From Dyadobacter sp. (lineage in GTDB: Bacteria > Bacteroidota > Bacteroidia > Cytophagales > Spirosomataceae), in the NCBI RefSeq assembly GCF_017744695.1, contig NZ_JAGIAS010000001.1:401013-465012 (forward strand): a stretch of 64,000 bases of DNA, read 5' to 3'. Below the pieces are notes generated by a model. That model was not told the origin of the DNA. It did no database searches and was given only the letters and a program-made list of their open reading frames with translations. Of this stretch, positions 44,351 through 53,003 are shown piece after piece. Position 1 is the stretch's first letter; the number at the start of each line of letters is the position of its first letter. Both the position numbers and the translations under genes were made by a program.

Positions 44351-44381
44351 CTTGACTACTAATTTTTTAGTAGTAAGTTTA
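44351..44381 (+). promoter_or_regulatory. blaI promoter with operator 2 in the spacer
   Basis: CTTG (44351-44354) and TAAGTTTA (44374-44381, one mismatch to TAnnTTTG) are 19 nt apart. The palindrome ACTACTAA-tttt-TTAGTAGT (44355-44374) fills the spacer. A BlaI dimer there would shut the promoter, giving autoregulation. Confidence 0.68.
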
Positions 44382-44409
44382 CAACAACATCGTACCAGTA
44401 GCCCTAAAT

Positions 44410-44784
44410 ATGGAACCGCGTTCACTTACCCGGGCCGAAGCAGAAATCATGAAAATTCTCTGGCAACTCGGCAAAGCATTTATCAAAGACATCCTGGCGC
44501 AAATGAATGACCCGAAACCGGCGTACACAACCGTTGCCACCTTTGTGCGCATTTTGGAAAAGAAAGGGATTGTCGCGCACACAGCTTACGGGAACACACA
44601 CGAGTATTACCCGCTGATCAGTGAGCAAGAGTACCGAAAATATGAAGTCCAGCAACTTGTAGAAAACTACTTTGACAACTCCGTAACCAATTTGGTCTCC
44701 TTCTTCATGAAAGAGGACAATTTGAAAAAGAGTGACCTGGACGATTTGGCTGCATTTATCGAAAAGAATAAAAGCAAACGGTAA
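44410..44784 (+). CDS. blaI: BlaI/MecI-family transcriptional repressor
   Basis: A 124-residue winged-helix repressor. L-T-R-A-E-A-E-I-M-K-I-L-W-Q-L-G at the start, A-Y-T-T-V-A-T-F-V-R-I-L-E-K-K-G as recognition helix and the E-Y-Y-P-L-I-S wing are typical. The C-terminal helices form the dimer and carry the region cut on induction in the family. It lies 11 nt before the M56 gene and has two matching operators upstream. Whether it controls antibiotic resistance is unknown; many Bacteroidota homologues control envelope genes. Confidence 0.93.
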   Translation: MEPRSLTRAEAEIMKILWQLGKAFIKDILAQMNDPKPAYTTVATFVRILEKKGIVAHTAYGNTHEYYPLISEQEYRKYEVQQLVENYFDNSVTNLVSFFMKEDNLKKSDLDDLAAFIEKNKSKR

Positions 44785-44795
44785 ACATCCCCAAA

Positions 44796-46535
44796 ATGGA
44801 AGCACTTCCCTATTTGCTGAAAGTCAACATCTGCTGGGTGGCATTTTACGGGTGCTACTGGCTACTGTTCCGGAAACATACCTTTTTTATGCTTAACCGA
44901 GCATATTTAATTTTTTCACTACTGATCAGCTTTGTAATTCCGGCCGTTGAATTACAGCAAACCGTAACGGTCGTCGAAAATATGCCGGCTGTCCTGAGTG
45001 CGACCGGTCCGGCTACGGCCACGGAGGTAACGGCAACGACAAATACCGCCGGAAATCTGTTGCTCGCTTGCTATTTCGCCGGTGTATTGGCGATGGCAAT
45101 TGCGCTGGTCAATGCGATCCGGAATGTATGCCGAATCGTGCAAAGTGGAATTTCCGTTCCCATGCAGGGCTATCATCTCGTCATCAGCCATTGCACGAAC
45201 GCCCGCAGCGGATCATTCTCGTTTCTGAAATGGATGATCATCTCAAATGATGACTACGAGGAAAATTTTGAACCCATTTTCGCACATGAAATGGTTCACA
45301 TCAGGCAATGGCACACACTGGATATCCTGCTGGTGGAAGTGATAAAGGCCGCTTTCTGGTTCAATCCGGCGCTATGGCTTTACAAGCGTGCGTTGCAGGA
45401 TACCCATGAATACCTGGCCGACGAGCAGGCGTCCGACAAGGATTACTACGCGACATTTTTACTTACTTACGCAAAAAGCGCGATCGCGACTTCCGTTACA
45501 AACCAGTTCTTTAATTCTTCGTTGCTGAAAAAACGGATTCATATGCTATACCGCAACCGGACATCGTCGTGGCTCAGGGGCAAGTATCTTCTGCTATTGC
45601 CGATTCTGGTGCTGGCAGTGGCATTGATGGCCGCCAGAAAATATGTATATCAGGAAGGACATAATCAAGCTAAAAAAGCCCGAACATACGATTTACTAAC
45701 TGTTAAAGGTTGGGTAACCGACGAGTCCGGCGAACCGGTGGCCAATGCCGCGGTAATTTTTTCAGGCAGCTATGTAAGTACCGTAACTACCGCCGACGGT
45801 CACTTCGAGGCGATTAACATCCCACGCGGTTCAACGATGACAGTGGAGCACATCAATTTTGTAAGACACACCATAAAAATTCGCAAATCAAACGACGAAT
45901 GCCGTATCAGATTGCAAAGTAACACCAGGGCCCTTTTGACAAAACAAGATCAACGGAAAGCAAAACAAATGCGCATAACCAACCAGCGAGCTCGCTTGCT
46001 GCTAGACCGCTGGCCTGGTCTCCCCGATAAAAACAAGTTCATCGCCAACACGCTAAAATACCCCAGGCAGGCATTCCTTGATGGTGTCGAAGGCCAGGTA
46101 TTGATTTCATTCCTGGTCGATACTGAGGGGAACATCAGCGATCCCAAGATCGAAAAGGGCGTAAGAAAGGATCTTGATAGTGAAGCTATGCGGGTAGTTC
46201 GGCTGATGCCGAGATGGCGACCTGCCGAAAAAGACTTTAAACCCGTGGCTGTCCGCTATACAATGAATATCGCTTTCAGCATTGCCGTAGATCGGTTGCC
46301 GCTTGCAGTAAAAGAGACAACGCCAGGCTTCTGGGGAAACAGGTCCATTTATTCCCCCGCAAAAACAGGTCCGATTGGTAATAGGGATTTAAAGGAGCTT
46401 TTTGATACCGCGACGGTCGACCTTCGGGACAGCACACCGCCAACTACCATGCTGTATGGATACGGATATGGATATACACATCGTCGGTACGCAGAAAAGC
46501 CTGTGGACATGAAAATTAACCTTCCAAAAAAGTAA
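44796..46535 (+). CDS. BlaR1-like M56 membrane metallopeptidase fused to CarboxypepD_reg and TonB C-terminal domains
   Basis: The 579-residue protein has TM segments near residues 5-25, 30-50, 85-110 and ~265-285. The zinc site H-E-M-V-H lies near residue 165 and a downstream E-Y-L-A-D-E-Q-A supplies the third ligand. Residues ~305-370 form a carboxypeptidase-regulatory-like domain and ~405-500 a TonB C-terminal domain (G-Q-V-L-I-S-F-L-V-D...M-P-R-W-R-P-A). Instead of a penicillin-binding sensor it ends with this domain, so it may couple envelope signals to BlaI cleavage. The tail has G-Y-G-Y-G-Y. Confidence 0.9.
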   Translation: MEALPYLLKVNICWVAFYGCYWLLFRKHTFFMLNRAYLIFSLLISFVIPAVELQQTVTVVENMPAVLSATGPATATEVTATTNTAGNLLLACYFAGVLAMAIALVNAIRNVCRIVQSGISVPMQGYHLVISHCTNARSGSFSFLKWMIISNDDYEENFEPIFAHEMVHIRQWHTLDILLVEVIKAAFWFNPALWLYKRALQDTHEYLADEQASDKDYYATFLLTYAKSAIATSVTNQFFNSSLLKKRIHMLYRNRTSSWLRGKYLLLLPILVLAVALMAARKYVYQEGHNQAKKARTYDLLTVKGWVTDESGEPVANAAVIFSGSYVSTVTTADGHFEAINIPRGSTMTVEHINFVRHTIKIRKSNDECRIRLQSNTRALLTKQDQRKAKQMRITNQRARLLLDRWPGLPDKNKFIANTLKYPRQAFLDGVEGQVLISFLVDTEGNISDPKIEKGVRKDLDSEAMRVVRLMPRWRPAEKDFKPVAVRYTMNIAFSIAVDRLPLAVKETTPGFWGNRSIYSPAKTGPIGNRDLKELFDTATVDLRDSTPPTTMLYGYGYGYTHRRYAEKPVDMKINLPKK

Positions 46536-46846
46536 TACGTCTACGCCGGCCTTTTTATCAGCAGCGCCAAGAGCCGGTCGGGCATTTTGCCGTCGCCAGC
46601 CAGCGAAGCACTTTATGTCAAACAAAAAAGTCGTTCCAATGGGAGAGCCTTGCAAAACGGTCGTTGGGTTTCAAGCATGTATTGGGCCACATTGCCGGAT
46701 CCGGAAATAACTACCCGCTTGCCTCCAGAAGTATCCATTCAAAAGTAAAATCTATACAAATCGTAGTTTTCATTCTATTCTTTGGTACGTTAACATGGTA
46801 GTATTGCAGCGTATCCATACATCTCACAAACCAACCAACACAACCG
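46536..46846. other. 311-bp intergenic region
   Basis: No gene, strong promoter match or clear terminator seen. Short antisense frames have no protein-like features. Confidence 0.3.
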
Positions 46847-47833
46847 ATGATGACCGATCCACTTTTTTCAAGAAGGAGCTGGCTGAAAACAAGTTCCGCA
46901 TTCACCGCCGCGGGGCTGACAGGCCTTTATACGCCAGAAGCGAGTGGCGCACCACTAAAAACGCCGGCGTTGTCGGCCGAAGAGATAGCCTCAATCGAAA
47001 GCGCGATTGGTAAAAAGGGCACTTACAACGAAGCCCAGGCCGTCCATACGATCGCTCTGCCAAGAAACGACCTGAAAATCGCGATCAAATCGGAGGGCGT
47101 CCCCATTTCCTTTGGCTTCGGCGGCTGGGTGTCTATTAAAAAGACGGTGGATGGCAAGTCGGCCGTACTCATGAGCGATACGGTGCTGCTTCAAGAGGAA
47201 GTCAATCCATTGATATCGGCAGCCCAGGCGGCTGGCCTGGAAGTTGGGGCGATCCACAACCACTTCTTTTACGAGGAGCCGCGAATCTTTTACATGCATT
47301 TTCACGGAATGGGAAGCCCGGCAGAGCTTGCTAAAAAGTTTTCGCTGGCTATCAGGGATGCCAAAATAGCCCCGGCTAACCAACCACCTCAAACTGCTTC
47401 TAATTCACAAACCGCAAAAGAGCTGTTTGATATAAGTGCCCTGGACGCGATCGTCAAATATACGGGTGTAGTGAACGGACCGACTTACAAGTATACTGTG
47501 GGCCGTCAGGATTTAACCGTCCTGTCGATGGGGGCCGAGATGACCGCGGCTATCGGGCTAAATTCCTGGGCAAGTTTTGCCGGGACAAAAGCCAATGCCC
47601 ACATTGCCGGCGATATTGCTATGCTGGGTCATGAGGTGAATAGTGTGATCAAAGTGTTGCGTGCCCACAATCTGGAAGTGGTAGCGGTGCATAATCATAT
47701 GCTTGACGAAGAGCCACGGATGATCTTTCTGCATTATTATGGAAAAGGTGCGGCGGAAGAGCTCGCGAAAGGCTTCCGTTCGGCGCTCGACGTGCTTGGC
47801 AAAACGCCTCAAGGATCACATCCAAGCCACTAA
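46847..47833 (+). CDS. Tat-exported tandem DUF1259 (LppY/LpqO-like) protein
   Basis: This 328-residue protein has a twin-arginine signal (F-S-R-R-S-W-L-K-T-S-S-A-F, residues ~8-20) and two DUF1259 repeats. Each repeat has a V-H/I-H-N-H motif followed by E-E-P-R and an aromatic/His strand: I-H-N-H-F-F-Y-E-E-P-R (near 142) and V-H-N-H-M-L-D-E-E-P-R (near 282). The paired His and Glu residues could bind a metal. Function is unknown in the family. Two start codons lie side by side (46847, 46850). It is a single-gene unit. Confidence 0.87.
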   Translation: MMTDPLFSRRSWLKTSSAFTAAGLTGLYTPEASGAPLKTPALSAEEIASIESAIGKKGTYNEAQAVHTIALPRNDLKIAIKSEGVPISFGFGGWVSIKKTVDGKSAVLMSDTVLLQEEVNPLISAAQAAGLEVGAIHNHFFYEEPRIFYMHFHGMGSPAELAKKFSLAIRDAKIAPANQPPQTASNSQTAKELFDISALDAIVKYTGVVNGPTYKYTVGRQDLTVLSMGAEMTAAIGLNSWASFAGTKANAHIAGDIAMLGHEVNSVIKVLRAHNLEVVAVHNHMLDEEPRMIFLHYYGKGAAEELAKGFRSALDVLGKTPQGSHPSH

Positions 47834-47930
47834 ATGTGAAATGAATACCCCGCAAACGACCTGAAATAGGCCGGATTGCCCTGCTCCCACGGTGAACCAC
47901 CAAATACTTGTCCAAAATATTCTTGGATCA

Positions 47931-47953
47931 ATAGTATTATTTCGGAATACTAT
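47931..47953. promoter_or_regulatory. 23-bp inverted repeat upstream of ompA-like gene
   Basis: ATAGTATT-atttcgg-AATACTAT: perfect 8-bp arms with 7-nt spacer. It overlaps the start of a -7-like TATGTAACTTTTG (from 47951), so it could be an operator of the OmpA/HhH operon. Confidence 0.5.
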
Positions 47954-47972
47954 GTAACTTTTGTTCGCCTTC

Positions 47973-48000
47973 CGCACCTGGCCTATTCGGGCCAGGTGCG
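47973..48000 (+). promoter_or_regulatory. 11-bp GC-rich stem-loop in the leader of the ompA-like gene
   Basis: CGCACCTGGCC (47973-47983) pairs perfectly with GGCCAGGTGCG (47990-48000) with a 6-nt loop, 25 nt before the ATG at 48026. It may be a leader structure that affects translation, or a terminator for upstream transcription; the next T-run is only after about 17 nt. Confidence 0.45.
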
Positions 48001-48025
48001 TCATCATCAATCAAATCTTTTTAGT

Positions 48026-48919
48026 ATGTCAAAGAATTCTACGTTCTTGTGGGTCTCCCTGATCGTCTGGATGGCAGGATCCACCTGGTGGCATGTATGC
48101 AAGATCAAGCAGTTGTGCGATGCGCCGCTGGTTGCCAGCGGCTCGCCGTCGGCAGAAGCAATTGAAGCAGTGCCTTTGAGCATTGTGGACGGGACCAGCC
48201 TTTCGCTGACGTCCTCCGGGAACTTTGGATTTGCGAAATCGGGCGCGTCGGCCAATCTGACGGCCGTGAAAACGGAGCTGGATTCGCTCGCAGCCTATCT
48301 GAGGGCCAATCCGAAGAAAAAGCTGATCATTACCGGGTATTACCATTCTACGGAGGTGAACGACTCGAAATGGCCGGACCTGGGCATTGCCCGTGCGGAG
48401 GGGATCAAACAGTATTACGTCGACCTGGGTTTGCCCGCCGCGGGAATCCAGACTAAAAGCGAAATCCAGGACGCTATTCGCTTCAGTCCCGATTCACTCT
48501 CGGGTGGAATCGGTTTCGCATTTGAAACACCCGCAGCTACCAAGGAAGATGCGCTGGCCGAGGCCCAAAAATACCAGGGACTTTTCAAGCCGCTTGACCT
48601 TTATTTCAACACCGGCAGCACCGATTACATACAGACTGCCGATAACCGGAAATTTGTCGAGGAGGCCATCAAGTACCTGGCGGCCAACAAAGACAAAAAG
48701 CTCCTGCTGACAGGGCATACCGACAATACCGGTAATCAGGCGGGCAACCTGGAACTATCGAAAAAACGTGCGGGCGAAGTAAAAAAACAGCTTGTTTCGG
48801 CGGGATTACCCGAAAACCAGCTGATGACTTCCGCCAAGGGCCAGACGGCCCCCAAGGAGGCTAATACCACTCCGGAGGGAAGGGCTGCCAACCGCCGTGT
48901 GGAGATCGTCGTGCAATAA
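48026..48919 (+). CDS. OmpA-family envelope protein
   Basis: The 297-residue protein has one N-terminal membrane segment (residues ~6-22). A first, divergent OmpA-like repeat (~80-145) has lost the usual signature. The C-terminal OmpA peptidoglycan-binding domain (~195-297) is clear: L-D-L-Y-F-N-T-G-S, T-G-H-T-D-N-T-G-N, and N-R-R-V-E-I-V-V at the end. The Asp and Arg that bind meso-diaminopimelate in the family are present. ATG 48026 is preferred over frames that start further upstream and cross the stem-loop. It leads a three-gene operon. Confidence 0.88.
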   Translation: MSKNSTFLWVSLIVWMAGSTWWHVCKIKQLCDAPLVASGSPSAEAIEAVPLSIVDGTSLSLTSSGNFGFAKSGASANLTAVKTELDSLAAYLRANPKKKLIITGYYHSTEVNDSKWPDLGIARAEGIKQYYVDLGLPAAGIQTKSEIQDAIRFSPDSLSGGIGFAFETPAATKEDALAEAQKYQGLFKPLDLYFNTGSTDYIQTADNRKFVEEAIKYLAANKDKKLLLTGHTDNTGNQAGNLELSKKRAGEVKKQLVSAGLPENQLMTSAKGQTAPKEANTTPEGRAANRRVEIVVQ

Positions 48920-48955
48920 AACAGAAAATGGTTTCACCTACTAACTGATAAAAGT

Positions 48956-49423
48956 ATGTTCGAGTTAAACCCGCTTGATTTGGCCAATGCCTGGTGGCAG
49001 CATCTGCTGATGCTGGTAATTCCGGGCGTGATCGGCTACATATTAGGCTATCGCAAAGGTGATAGTGCTATTTCTGATTTACAGGTTCGGCTTTCCCGGC
49101 TGGATGCGGAAGTAGAGAAGTGCCATCAAAGCTTCACATTACTTTCTGTACCCAAGCCAGTTGCGGTAGAACCCGATGATCTTAAGATCGTCGAGGGCAT
49201 TGGTCCGGCGATCGAGAAGCTTTTAAATGAGGCAGGCATCCGCACCTTCGCTCAGTTAAGCAGCACTTCCGCCGACAGCATCCGGGAAATCCTTGACAAA
49301 GGCGGCCCGCGCTTTCAGGTACATGACCCGGAAACCTGGCCCAAGCAGGCAAGTCTCGCGGCTTCCGGCAACTGGACGGAATTGAAGCGGTGGCAGAATG
49401 AACTCGACGGCGGCCGGGCATAA
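48956..49423 (+). CDS. membrane-anchored helix-hairpin-helix protein (H3TH-like), copy 1
   Basis: A 155-residue protein: one TM segment (residues ~15-37), a coiled linker, and a C-terminal domain with the helix-hairpin-helix D-L-K-I-V-E-G-I-G-P-A-I-E-K-L-L. It ends with F-Q-V-H-D-P-E-T-W-P and a short helix. The domain is described in databases as a predicted flap-endonuclease-like 5' DNA nuclease (COG3743), but no catalytic Asp cluster is seen. DNA binding is plausible; cutting is not shown. It follows the OmpA gene by 36 nt. Confidence 0.85.
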   Translation: MFELNPLDLANAWWQHLLMLVIPGVIGYILGYRKGDSAISDLQVRLSRLDAEVEKCHQSFTLLSVPKPVAVEPDDLKIVEGIGPAIEKLLNEAGIRTFAQLSSTSADSIREILDKGGPRFQVHDPETWPKQASLAASGNWTELKRWQNELDGGRA

Positions 49424-49483
49424 GCAAGGGCGCGAATAGGTGTAAAATGACACGCTTTTTCTCAAAAACAAGATACTCGCAAT

Positions 49484-49969
49484 ATGGTACTATTAGAAAT
49501 TACCCCATTGAGTAAACCTGTGGCAATTTCAGAGATATTGATCCTGATGATTGCTACAACCCTCATCGGATGGCTGATCGCCCGGTGGATTACCAACAGC
49601 AAGATTCAAGGCCTGCGCGAACAGATCCTCGCCCGTGAAAAGGAACTCGATGATTGCAATAGCAAAAGCAGGAACATCGGGAATACCAACGTCGTCAACC
49701 TGGCCAGCGCCCAGCGCGATAACCTAAAAGTGATCGAGGGCGTTGGACCGAAAATAGAAGAGCTGCTGAACGAGGCCGGGATTTTCACCTTCGGCCAGCT
49801 TGCGCAGTCCGACCCCGCCAGGGTCACCGAAATACTTCGCGGGGCCGGTACCCGTTTCCAGGTCCACGACCCCACCAGCTGGCCACAGCAATCGGCCCTC
49901 GCACGCGACGGGAAATGGGACGAGCTCAAAGAACTCCAGGAAAGGCTCGACGGGGGCAGGACGGTTTAA
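49484..49969 (+). CDS. membrane-anchored helix-hairpin-helix protein (H3TH-like), copy 2
   Basis: A 161-residue paralogue of the preceding gene with the same plan: TM segment (~18-38), charged linker, then N-L-K-V-I-E-G-V-G-P-K-I-E-E-L-L and F-Q-V-H-D-P-T-S-W-P. N-terminal parts differ strongly while the C-terminal domains are close, so the duplication is old. It ends at a rho-independent terminator (49994-50024). Confidence 0.85.
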   Translation: MVLLEITPLSKPVAISEILILMIATTLIGWLIARWITNSKIQGLREQILAREKELDDCNSKSRNIGNTNVVNLASAQRDNLKVIEGVGPKIEELLNEAGIFTFGQLAQSDPARVTEILRGAGTRFQVHDPTSWPQQSALARDGKWDELKELQERLDGGRTV

Positions 49970-49993
49970 AATTGCATAACGGAAAAATTCGAC

Positions 49994-50024
49994 GCAGCTC
50001 GCTGAATAGCGGGCTGCTTTTTTT
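49994..50024 (+). terminator. rho-independent terminator of the OmpA/HhH operon
   Basis: GCAGCTCGCT (49994-50003) pairs with AGCGGGCTGC (50008-50017) with one G-U pair and a GAAT loop, followed by seven T. Confidence 0.85.
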
Positions 50025-50135
50025 CAATTCAGGGCTTTATCGTAACACTTCGGCGTTTCCTGCATTATACCACATTGAAAAGACCATTTATACCGGCGTC
50101 ATTAAACAGTTTCATTCACACTCAACTAACAATTC

Positions 50136-52889
50136 ATGAAAACGTCAATCACTACCATGCACCACTTTTTGCGCGCTATCTTGCCTGGGATTGTCCTGGG
50201 CATGTCCACATGGGCCACGGCACACTGCCAGTCATCTCCGGAAATCATCCTGCAAAAAATCAGCGACGCCATCGAAGGCGGCACGGATGGCCGATACCGC
50301 GTGTCGCTCAATCGTCCGGTCCCCGTTTCCGAAGATATTGTTATCAGCTTTTCGTATACCACCCCGTCGCCCGGCGCCATAGCGGCTACACCGGGAACTG
50401 ATTTTAGTAATCTCCCCGGAAATATCGTAATCCCCGCCGGTTCTGTCGAGACCATCGTTGCAGTGGACGCCGGCAACGATGGTATAATCGAAGGCCCCGA
50501 AACGGTGGGAATCCAACTGACGGGGGCTACTTCTGCCTCGCAGACCTATCCGATCAACCCTTTGAAGAATTCGGCCACGGTACTCATTATAGATGCTAAC
50601 GCCGCAAGTTCTACGCCTATACAGGTTATAACCGGCACCAACGCGTCCGAGCCTGGTACAGGTGCTACATTTACCGTAAAACTGGCCGGGGTTGCCACTT
50701 CTGCCTGGCCTGTCAAAATAGCCTACTTCCTGTCGGGCACGGCCAACGGCGCAGATTTCAGCATCCCGGGTGAGATTGTGGTTAATGCCAATACCAACTC
50801 TGTTTCCGTTCCGGTCACCGTGTTTGACGATCACGTGGTCGAACCGACAGAGACCATCACATTTACGCTCCTTTCCGGCAGCGCCACTGACGGCGGCGGT
50901 AATGCTTTTATTTTTCCGCCGGATCCGGCCAATAACGATATTACGGTGAATATCGCCGACGACGACAATATTAATCGGATATTGTCATTGACGAAAATAG
51001 CGGACGCCGCAGAACCGGCAACATCCGGCAAATACAGGCTGGGGCTGCCCGGTGATTATGTCGCCGCCTCTAACGTGACTGCCCAGATCGGCACGAGCGG
51101 CACCGCCCTGCCTGGCACCGACTATACGGCCTCCGCGACCGTATTGCCTGCTTATCAAAATTTCGTAGATCTGAACATTGACCCGATTGACGATTTGCTA
51201 AATGAAGGTACCGAGTCCGTCATACTCACCGCGACAGGCGGCGTGGATGGCTCCGGCCTGACTTACACGGCTGCGTCGGGCAGCGATGCCGTCACCATTT
51301 CCCTGGCTGACAATGATATACCTCCCATCATTATCGAACATCCCGCAAACCGCACGATCTGTGCGACGAGGAACACGTCTTTCTCGGTTACCGCAAGCAA
51401 TGCGAGCGCCTATCAGTGGCAGGTAAATACGGGCAGCGGGTTTAATAATATAGCTGACGCTGCTCCTTACAGCGGGGCAGCCACGGCTACCCTTACGATC
51501 ACAGGCGCCACCGGTTCGATGAACGGTTACCAGTACCGTTGTGTGGCAACCGGTAGTGCCAGCCCTGCCGCGTCGTCTAATGCAGCAACCCTGACAGTCA
51601 GCAGTCCGACGGCAAGCATAGCCGGCAAAACCGACGTGTCCTGTTTTGGAGGTGCCAACGGCTCGGCGACAGTTAGTGTTTCAGGCGGCTTTACACCCTA
51701 TACCTACTCGTGGTCGCCCAGCGGCGGTACAGCCGCAATAGCAACAGGTCTGGCTGCTAACACCTATACCTGCACCGTTACGGATAACATCGGTTGCCTC
51801 ACTTCGGCCCAAGCGGAAATCAACCAACCACTGCTGTCACTTGCCGCTACTTCTAAATCCGTAAGCAGTACACAAGGTAGCAGCACCATATACCGCGATT
51901 GTAATGATCTGATCGCACGCGTCCAGGCCACGGGCGCATCTCCTGTTTCGGGGACGGTCGAAGCCAGGGTGTGGGTAGAGAGCACACAACCCCGGCAATT
52001 TGTCAAACGGCATTATGAGATCACGCCAGCCAGTAATGCAGCTTCTGCCACGGGACGTGTTACCCTTTACTTTACCCAGGACGAGTTTTCTGCATTCAAC
52101 CTTACTAACCCGGACAATTTGCTGCCAGCCGATACCAGTGATGCGGCCCGGAAAGCAAACCTTTTGATTGAAAAGCGGGGCGGAACTGGCGGAACTAATG
52201 GCCTGCCAGGAGACTACACCGGAAGCATCACTACCATCGACCCTGCCGATGAAAACATTGCCTGGAACCCTGACGGGAATCGCTGGGAGGTAACCATTGA
52301 TGTAACAGGGTTCAGCGGGTTCTTTGTCAAAACAATCAGTTCCCCACTGCCTGTCAAACTGATCTCTTTCGAAGCAAGAGCACTTGCCGGTCAGGCCGTC
52401 GAACTCAAATGGCAGACGGCCCGGGAAATAGACAACGACCGTTTCGTAGTCGAACGCAGCAAAGATCTTGTGAACTTTGAGCAGGTAGCCGAAATCCGTG
52501 ATGTGGCCGGCAATTCCGATGCCCGGCACAATTACGAACTCGTTGACCATAACCCTTATCTGGGCACCAGCTATTACCGGCTGATCCAATACGATCTTGG
52601 CGGGGCCCGTTCAGTCTCCCGCACCGTTTCGGTCATTATCCGCTCGCAGGACTACTCGCTTTATCCTAACCCGCTGACAGGACGGACTTTCCGTGTCAGC
52701 GTCGATGAGCCGCACTCGGCGGTAATTTCCTTCTATAACACCAATGGGAAGAAAGTCGCATTCCAAGCCGATCCGGAGGGTTCCGAAACGCTCGTCATCC
52801 GGCCCTCCCAGCCCTTAACCGGTGGGATCTACATGATTTCGGTAGACGAGCGGGCGACCAGGCGGAGCTACAAACTAATTTTCGAATAG
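50136..52889 (+). CDS. T9SS cargo: Calx-beta, Ig-like, SprB-type repeat and sorting domain
   Basis: The 917-residue protein has a signal peptide, three Calx-beta-like domains (residues ~30-400, calcium-type motifs D-G-I-I-E-G-P-E-T-V and D-H-V-V-E-P-T-E-T-I), an Ig-like domain (~400-490, Y-Q-W-Q-V-N), a SprB-type repeat (~500-565, V-S-C-F-G-G-A-N-G-S-A), a ~200-residue region, a fibronectin-like stem (~740-830) and a type A sorting domain (Y-P-N-P, ending Y-K-L-I-F-E). SprB repeats occur in gliding adhesins, so a surface adhesin is likely. Terminator at 52936-52968. Confidence 0.88.
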   Translation: MKTSITTMHHFLRAILPGIVLGMSTWATAHCQSSPEIILQKISDAIEGGTDGRYRVSLNRPVPVSEDIVISFSYTTPSPGAIAATPGTDFSNLPGNIVIPAGSVETIVAVDAGNDGIIEGPETVGIQLTGATSASQTYPINPLKNSATVLIIDANAASSTPIQVITGTNASEPGTGATFTVKLAGVATSAWPVKIAYFLSGTANGADFSIPGEIVVNANTNSVSVPVTVFDDHVVEPTETITFTLLSGSATDGGGNAFIFPPDPANNDITVNIADDDNINRILSLTKIADAAEPATSGKYRLGLPGDYVAASNVTAQIGTSGTALPGTDYTASATVLPAYQNFVDLNIDPIDDLLNEGTESVILTATGGVDGSGLTYTAASGSDAVTISLADNDIPPIIIEHPANRTICATRNTSFSVTASNASAYQWQVNTGSGFNNIADAAPYSGAATATLTITGATGSMNGYQYRCVATGSASPAASSNAATLTVSSPTASIAGKTDVSCFGGANGSATVSVSGGFTPYTYSWSPSGGTAAIATGLAANTYTCTVTDNIGCLTSAQAEINQPLLSLAATSKSVSSTQGSSTIYRDCNDLIARVQATGASPVSGTVEARVWVESTQPRQFVKRHYEITPASNAASATGRVTLYFTQDEFSAFNLTNPDNLLPADTSDAARKANLLIEKRGGTGGTNGLPGDYTGSITTIDPADENIAWNPDGNRWEVTIDVTGFSGFFVKTISSPLPVKLISFEARALAGQAVELKWQTAREIDNDRFVVERSKDLVNFEQVAEIRDVAGNSDARHNYELVDHNPYLGTSYYRLIQYDLGGARSVSRTVSVIIRSQDYSLYPNPLTGRTFRVSVDEPHSAVISFYNTNGKKVAFQADPEGSETLVIRPSQPLTGGIYMISVDERATRRSYKLIFE

Positions 52890-52935
52890 CCAAGTTGCGT
52901 GTGGAGTCCGTTCAGTCTTCAAAAAACAGATAACA

Positions 52936-52968
52936 AAAAGAGAGGCACATCCAATATGCCTCTCTTTT
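52936..52968. terminator. bidirectional terminator
   Basis: AAAAGAGAGGCA (52936-52947) pairs perfectly with TGCCTCTCTTTT (52957-52968) around a 9-nt loop. A-run and T-run on both sides serve the plus-strand T9SS gene (stop 52889) and the minus-strand pseudo-receiver (stop 53004). Confidence 0.85.
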
Positions 52969-53003
52969 GTCATTTGCAAAAAAACGCAGTACCGGTCCCC
53001 TCT

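Noticed and set aside
44410..46535. Beta-lactam resistance operon
   Set aside because: No beta-lactamase gene is adjacent and the sensor lacks a penicillin-binding domain, so only BlaI/BlaR1-like regulation is claimed.
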